6,154 bases of DNA from Mailhella sp. (GTDB lineage Bacteria; Desulfobacterota; Desulfovibrionia; Desulfovibrionales; Desulfovibrionaceae), in NCBI GenBank assembly GCA_017411945.1, contig JAFQPD010000108.1, positions 1 to 6,154 on the forward strand, in the 5' to 3' direction. The translations under genes were made by a program, and so were the position numbers. The notes below the pieces were generated by a model. The model was given only the letters and a program-made list of their open reading frames with translations, did no database searches and was not told where the DNA came from. The first letter of the stretch is position 1, and every line of letters begins with the position of its first letter. Positions 5,108-6,154 of this stretch are shown here, piece by piece.

Positions 5108-5139
5108 AAAAAAAGAAAAAGGCAAGGGCCGAAGCCCTT
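5108..5139 (-). terminator. Intrinsic terminator just upstream of nrdD (possible attenuator)
   Basis: On the minus strand AAGGGC (5139-5134) pairs with GCCCTT (5129-5124) around a TTCG tetraloop. GCC, five T, C and seven T follow (5120-5108). The stem can extend with one mismatch (GG with CC). This is a strong terminator pointing toward nrdD, 70 bp before its start codon, and no minus-strand protein gene lies upstream of it in the window. It is either an attenuator in an nrdD leader or the end of a small minus-strand RNA. Confidence 0.75.
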
Positions 5140-5303
5140 CCCCTGAAAGGCAGTTCTAAAATAGCCCGTCTGCCGATTCAGGGCAAGCTGAGTTCCGAAA
5201 AGAACAATAGCTTAGAGAAATCTCACCGGAAAAGATTCCAGAGACGGCGCGGGTTATCTGCAGGCCAGATTTTTTTTTGTGCAGAAAGGGCGGAAGCCCT
5301 GCC
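5140..5303. other. Intergenic region with structured sequence but no gene
   Basis: No protein gene or tRNA is visible between the nrdD leader terminator and the rimP promoter. The stretch can fold: CCGTCT (5166-5171) pairs with AGACGG (5242-5247). Inside, AAGCT (5185-5189) pairs with AGCTT (5209-5213), capped by GTTC (5192-5195) with GAAC (5202-5205). On the plus strand a weak 5-bp stem, ATCTG (5256-5260) with CAGAT (5266-5270), is followed by nine T (5270-5278), so a short plus-strand RNA ending near 5278 is conceivable. I recognise no known riboswitch class on either strand. Confidence 0.35.
5158..5186 (-). promoter_or_regulatory. Candidate upstream promoter for the nrdD leader
   Basis: On the minus strand TTGCCC (5186-5181), a 17-nt spacer and TATTTT (5163-5158) form a four-of-six plus four-of-six promoter. 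Transcription would begin near 5151 and meet the terminator at 5139-5108 almost at once. This is what would be needed for attenuation, but the match is only moderate. Confidence 0.3.
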
Positions 5304-5332
5304 TTGACAGCGCGCCCATGTCAAAGTATAAA
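5304..5332 (+). promoter_or_regulatory. Strong sigma-70-type promoter of the rimP–nusA operon
   Basis: A perfect -35 TTGACA (5304-5309) and a near-perfect -10 TATAAA (5327-5332) are separated by exactly 17 nt. The start of transcription should be near 5339. The -35 is also the left arm of a dyad, TTGACA with TGTCAA (5319-5324), which could be an operator or chance. It is the best promoter in the window and suits a constitutively needed operon. Confidence 0.8.
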
Positions 5333-5338
5333 GGGAAC

Positions 5339-5445
5339 GCAGCGGAAGGTTGCGAGCCGGGTTCCGGCTTCAGTTTTCTGCACATCTCACTGAACCGCAA
5401 AGGCGGTCTGGTAGGGTGGCCCGAAGAAGGCCTCCCTATTTTTTT
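5339..5445 (+). ncRNA. Structured rimP leader ending in a premature terminator
   Basis: From the predicted start to the terminator the leader is about 107 nt and folds into consecutive stems: CGCA (5338-5341) with TGCG (5351-5354), AGCCGG (5355-5360) with CCGGCT (5364-5369), ACCGC (5394-5398) with GCGGT (5403-5407), then the terminator stem. Transcription attenuation ahead of rimP is known in enterobacteria (the rimP leader family), but I see no sequence match to that family, so the parallel is one of position. It could instead be an independent small RNA sharing this promoter. Confidence 0.5.
5412..5445 (+). terminator. Premature intrinsic terminator immediately before rimP
   Basis: TAGGGTGGCC (5412-5421) pairs with GGCCTCCCTA (5429-5438) with a single T·T mismatch and a 7-nt loop, followed by seven T (5439-5445). 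It ends 18 nt before the rimP start codon and downstream of the operon promoter, so a fraction of transcripts must read through for rimP and nusA to be made. This is the expected layout of an attenuator. Confidence 0.85.
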
Positions 5446-5463
5446 ATGATAAAGGTAGTATCC

Positions 5464-6093
5464 ATGGGTAAAGGTCTCTCTCCTGATCAGATCATGCGCC
5501 GTGTGCGCGAAGCGGCTGAACCTGTAGCCGCCTCTTTCGGGCTGGCCATCTGGGGCATCGAAATGGTGTCCGGCGGCCGCGCCACGGTGCGCATCTATGT
5601 CGATGCCACTCCCGAAGCCCATGCCTCCGGAGCTGAAGAAGGCAGCGGCGAAGACGGTGTGCTCGAAGGCGTGTCCATCGACCAGTGCGCCGACATTTCC
5701 CGCCTCGTCGGCCTGGCGCTGGAAGTGGACGAAGTGTTCGCCGACGCCTGGGTGCTGGAAGTTTCTTCCCCCGGCTTCGAACGTATGTTCTTCGAACCCG
5801 CCCAGCTCAAGCCCTATGTCGGCCGCGATATCGACGTTTCCCTGCTCGATCCCCATCCCGAGATCGCCGGCCGCCGCAAGTTCAAGGGCCCGCTCAAGGC
5901 CGTCGAGGGCGACCGCTTCACCGTGGAAGTCCTGCTCTCCCAGTCCGAAGGCGAAAAGCCCGCCCCCACCGATGTTTCCATCCGCTGGGACATGGTGAAG
6001 AAGGCGCGCCTCATCCATATTTTCCCCGACACCAGCAAGCCCGGAGCCGGAAAGAACGCCAAGAAGGCGTCCGGCAAAGGCGGAGGTAAGTAA
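5464..6093 (+). CDS. rimP: Ribosome maturation factor RimP
   Basis: RimP is a cytoplasmic factor that binds the 30S subunit and helps its late assembly. ATG 5464 is preferred because AAAGG (5451-5455) lies 8 nt upstream; ATG 5446 directly follows the terminator T-run and has no ribosome site. The product has 209 residues. The N-terminal domain shows LAIWGIEMV (28-35), the strand RIYVD (43-47), SIDQCADISR (71-80) and the hallmark LEVSSPGFER (98-107). The C-terminal SH3-like domain includes YVGRDIDVSL (118-127), GRRKFKGPLKAVEGD (136-150) and the closing strand VKKARLIHIFPD (178-189). It is longer than E. coli RimP (about 150 aa) because of an acidic Gly/Glu-rich insert at about 49-69 and a basic Lys/Gly tail (191-209, ending KKASGKGGGK) that could contact RNA. 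nusA begins 3 nt after the stop and its Shine-Dalgarno lies inside the rimP coding end. The assignment is secure. Confidence 0.95.
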   Translation: MGKGLSPDQIMRRVREAAEPVAASFGLAIWGIEMVSGGRATVRIYVDATPEAHASGAEEGSGEDGVLEGVSIDQCADISRLVGLALEVDEVFADAWVLEVSSPGFERMFFEPAQLKPYVGRDIDVSLLDPHPEIAGRRKFKGPLKAVEGDRFTVEVLLSQSEGEKPAPTDVSIRWDMVKKARLIHIFPDTSKPGAGKNAKKASGKGGGK

Positions 6094-6096
6094 AAC

Positions 6097-6154
6097 ATGA
6101 GTCTGGAACTGAAGAAAGCTATCGAACAGATCAGCAAGGACAGGGGCCTCGATC
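6097..6154 (+). CDS. nusA: Transcription termination/antitermination factor NusA (N-terminal part)
   Basis: ATG 6097 lies 3 nt after the rimP stop, with GGAGGT (6082-6087) 9 nt upstream inside rimP. The 19 visible residues, beginning MSLELKKAIEQISKDRG, match the first helix of the NusA N-terminal domain, which binds RNA polymerase. NusA controls pausing, termination and antitermination. The order rimP–nusA (then usually infB) is widely conserved. The gene runs off the right edge. Because NusA promotes termination at intrinsic terminators, the premature terminator ahead of this operon offers a possible feedback loop; that is inference. Confidence 0.9.
   Translation, partial: MSLELKKAIEQISKDRGLD

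Noticed and set aside
5041..5340. Cobalamin or other known riboswitch upstream of nrdD
   Set aside because: I looked for conserved cobalamin, c-di-GMP, ZTP and fluoride motifs on the minus strand and found none.
5339..5445. tRNA or 4.5S RNA gene ahead of rimP (as metY in E. coli)
   Set aside because: No TΨC-like GGTTCGAATC, no acceptor-stem pairing with CCA, and no conserved 4.5S apical motif.
5350..5463. N-terminal extension of RimP through the leader
   Set aside because: It covers the terminator hairpin and T-run, and the extra residues are Arg-rich and unlike RimP; AAAGG supports ATG 5464.
5254..6018. 254-codon minus-strand frame across rimP
   Set aside because: It is antisense to certain rimP and runs through the operon promoter and leader terminator.
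1..6154. CRISPR array, insertion sequence or prophage
   Set aside because: No regularly spaced direct repeats, transposase, integrase or flanking target duplications are visible.

Overview
This is a moderately GC-rich bacterial chromosomal window with ordinary housekeeping genes. The rimP–nusA order, the NusA N-terminus and an oxygen-sensitive class III ribonucleotide reductase point to an anaerobe. A Desulfovibrio/Bilophila-like Desulfobacterota is my best guess, but this is inferred from protein style only; no 16S or other marker is present.

Layout. Bases 1-129 are the 3' end of a plus-strand membrane-protein gene, followed by a terminator. A 92-aa single-pass membrane protein (197-475) follows, with its own terminator. 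Next is a two-gene plus-strand operon: an unrecognised 290-aa protein (630-1502) and nrdG (1512-2042), the radical-SAM activase of class III ribonucleotide reductase. Bases 2043-2546 are unusually rich in palindromes. They hold two inverted copies of a gene-end repeat, several hairpins, a terminator on each strand, and a possible 25-aa minus-strand gene whose ribosome binding site is buried in a hairpin. The minus-strand unit 5038 to 2547 carries nrdD (762 aa) and, 11 nt downstream with its own strong Shine-Dalgarno, a 63-aa protein that is essentially a free-standing NrdD glycyl-radical domain. The 425-bp region between nrdD and rimP holds a minus-strand terminator just upstream of nrdD, a strong plus-strand promoter, and a premature terminator right before rimP. 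rimP (5464-6093) and the start of nusA (6097 onward) close the window.

How the genes work together. NrdG installs the glycyl radical on NrdD, and NrdD then makes dNTPs without oxygen. Here nrdG and nrdD are convergent rather than in one nrdDG operon. The fused C-terminal motif of NrdD is divergent (KIKGYV), while the separate 63-aa protein has the canonical motif (RITGYLVG, then RFNDGK and DRVKH). This suggests a split or spare-part radical domain, comparable to GrcA/YfiD for pyruvate formate-lyase, and it is the most interesting observation here. RimP (30S maturation) and NusA (elongation factor) form the usual translation/transcription operon, apparently preceded by an attenuated leader.

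The least certain items are the promoters, the 25-aa gene and the proposed antisense RNA.
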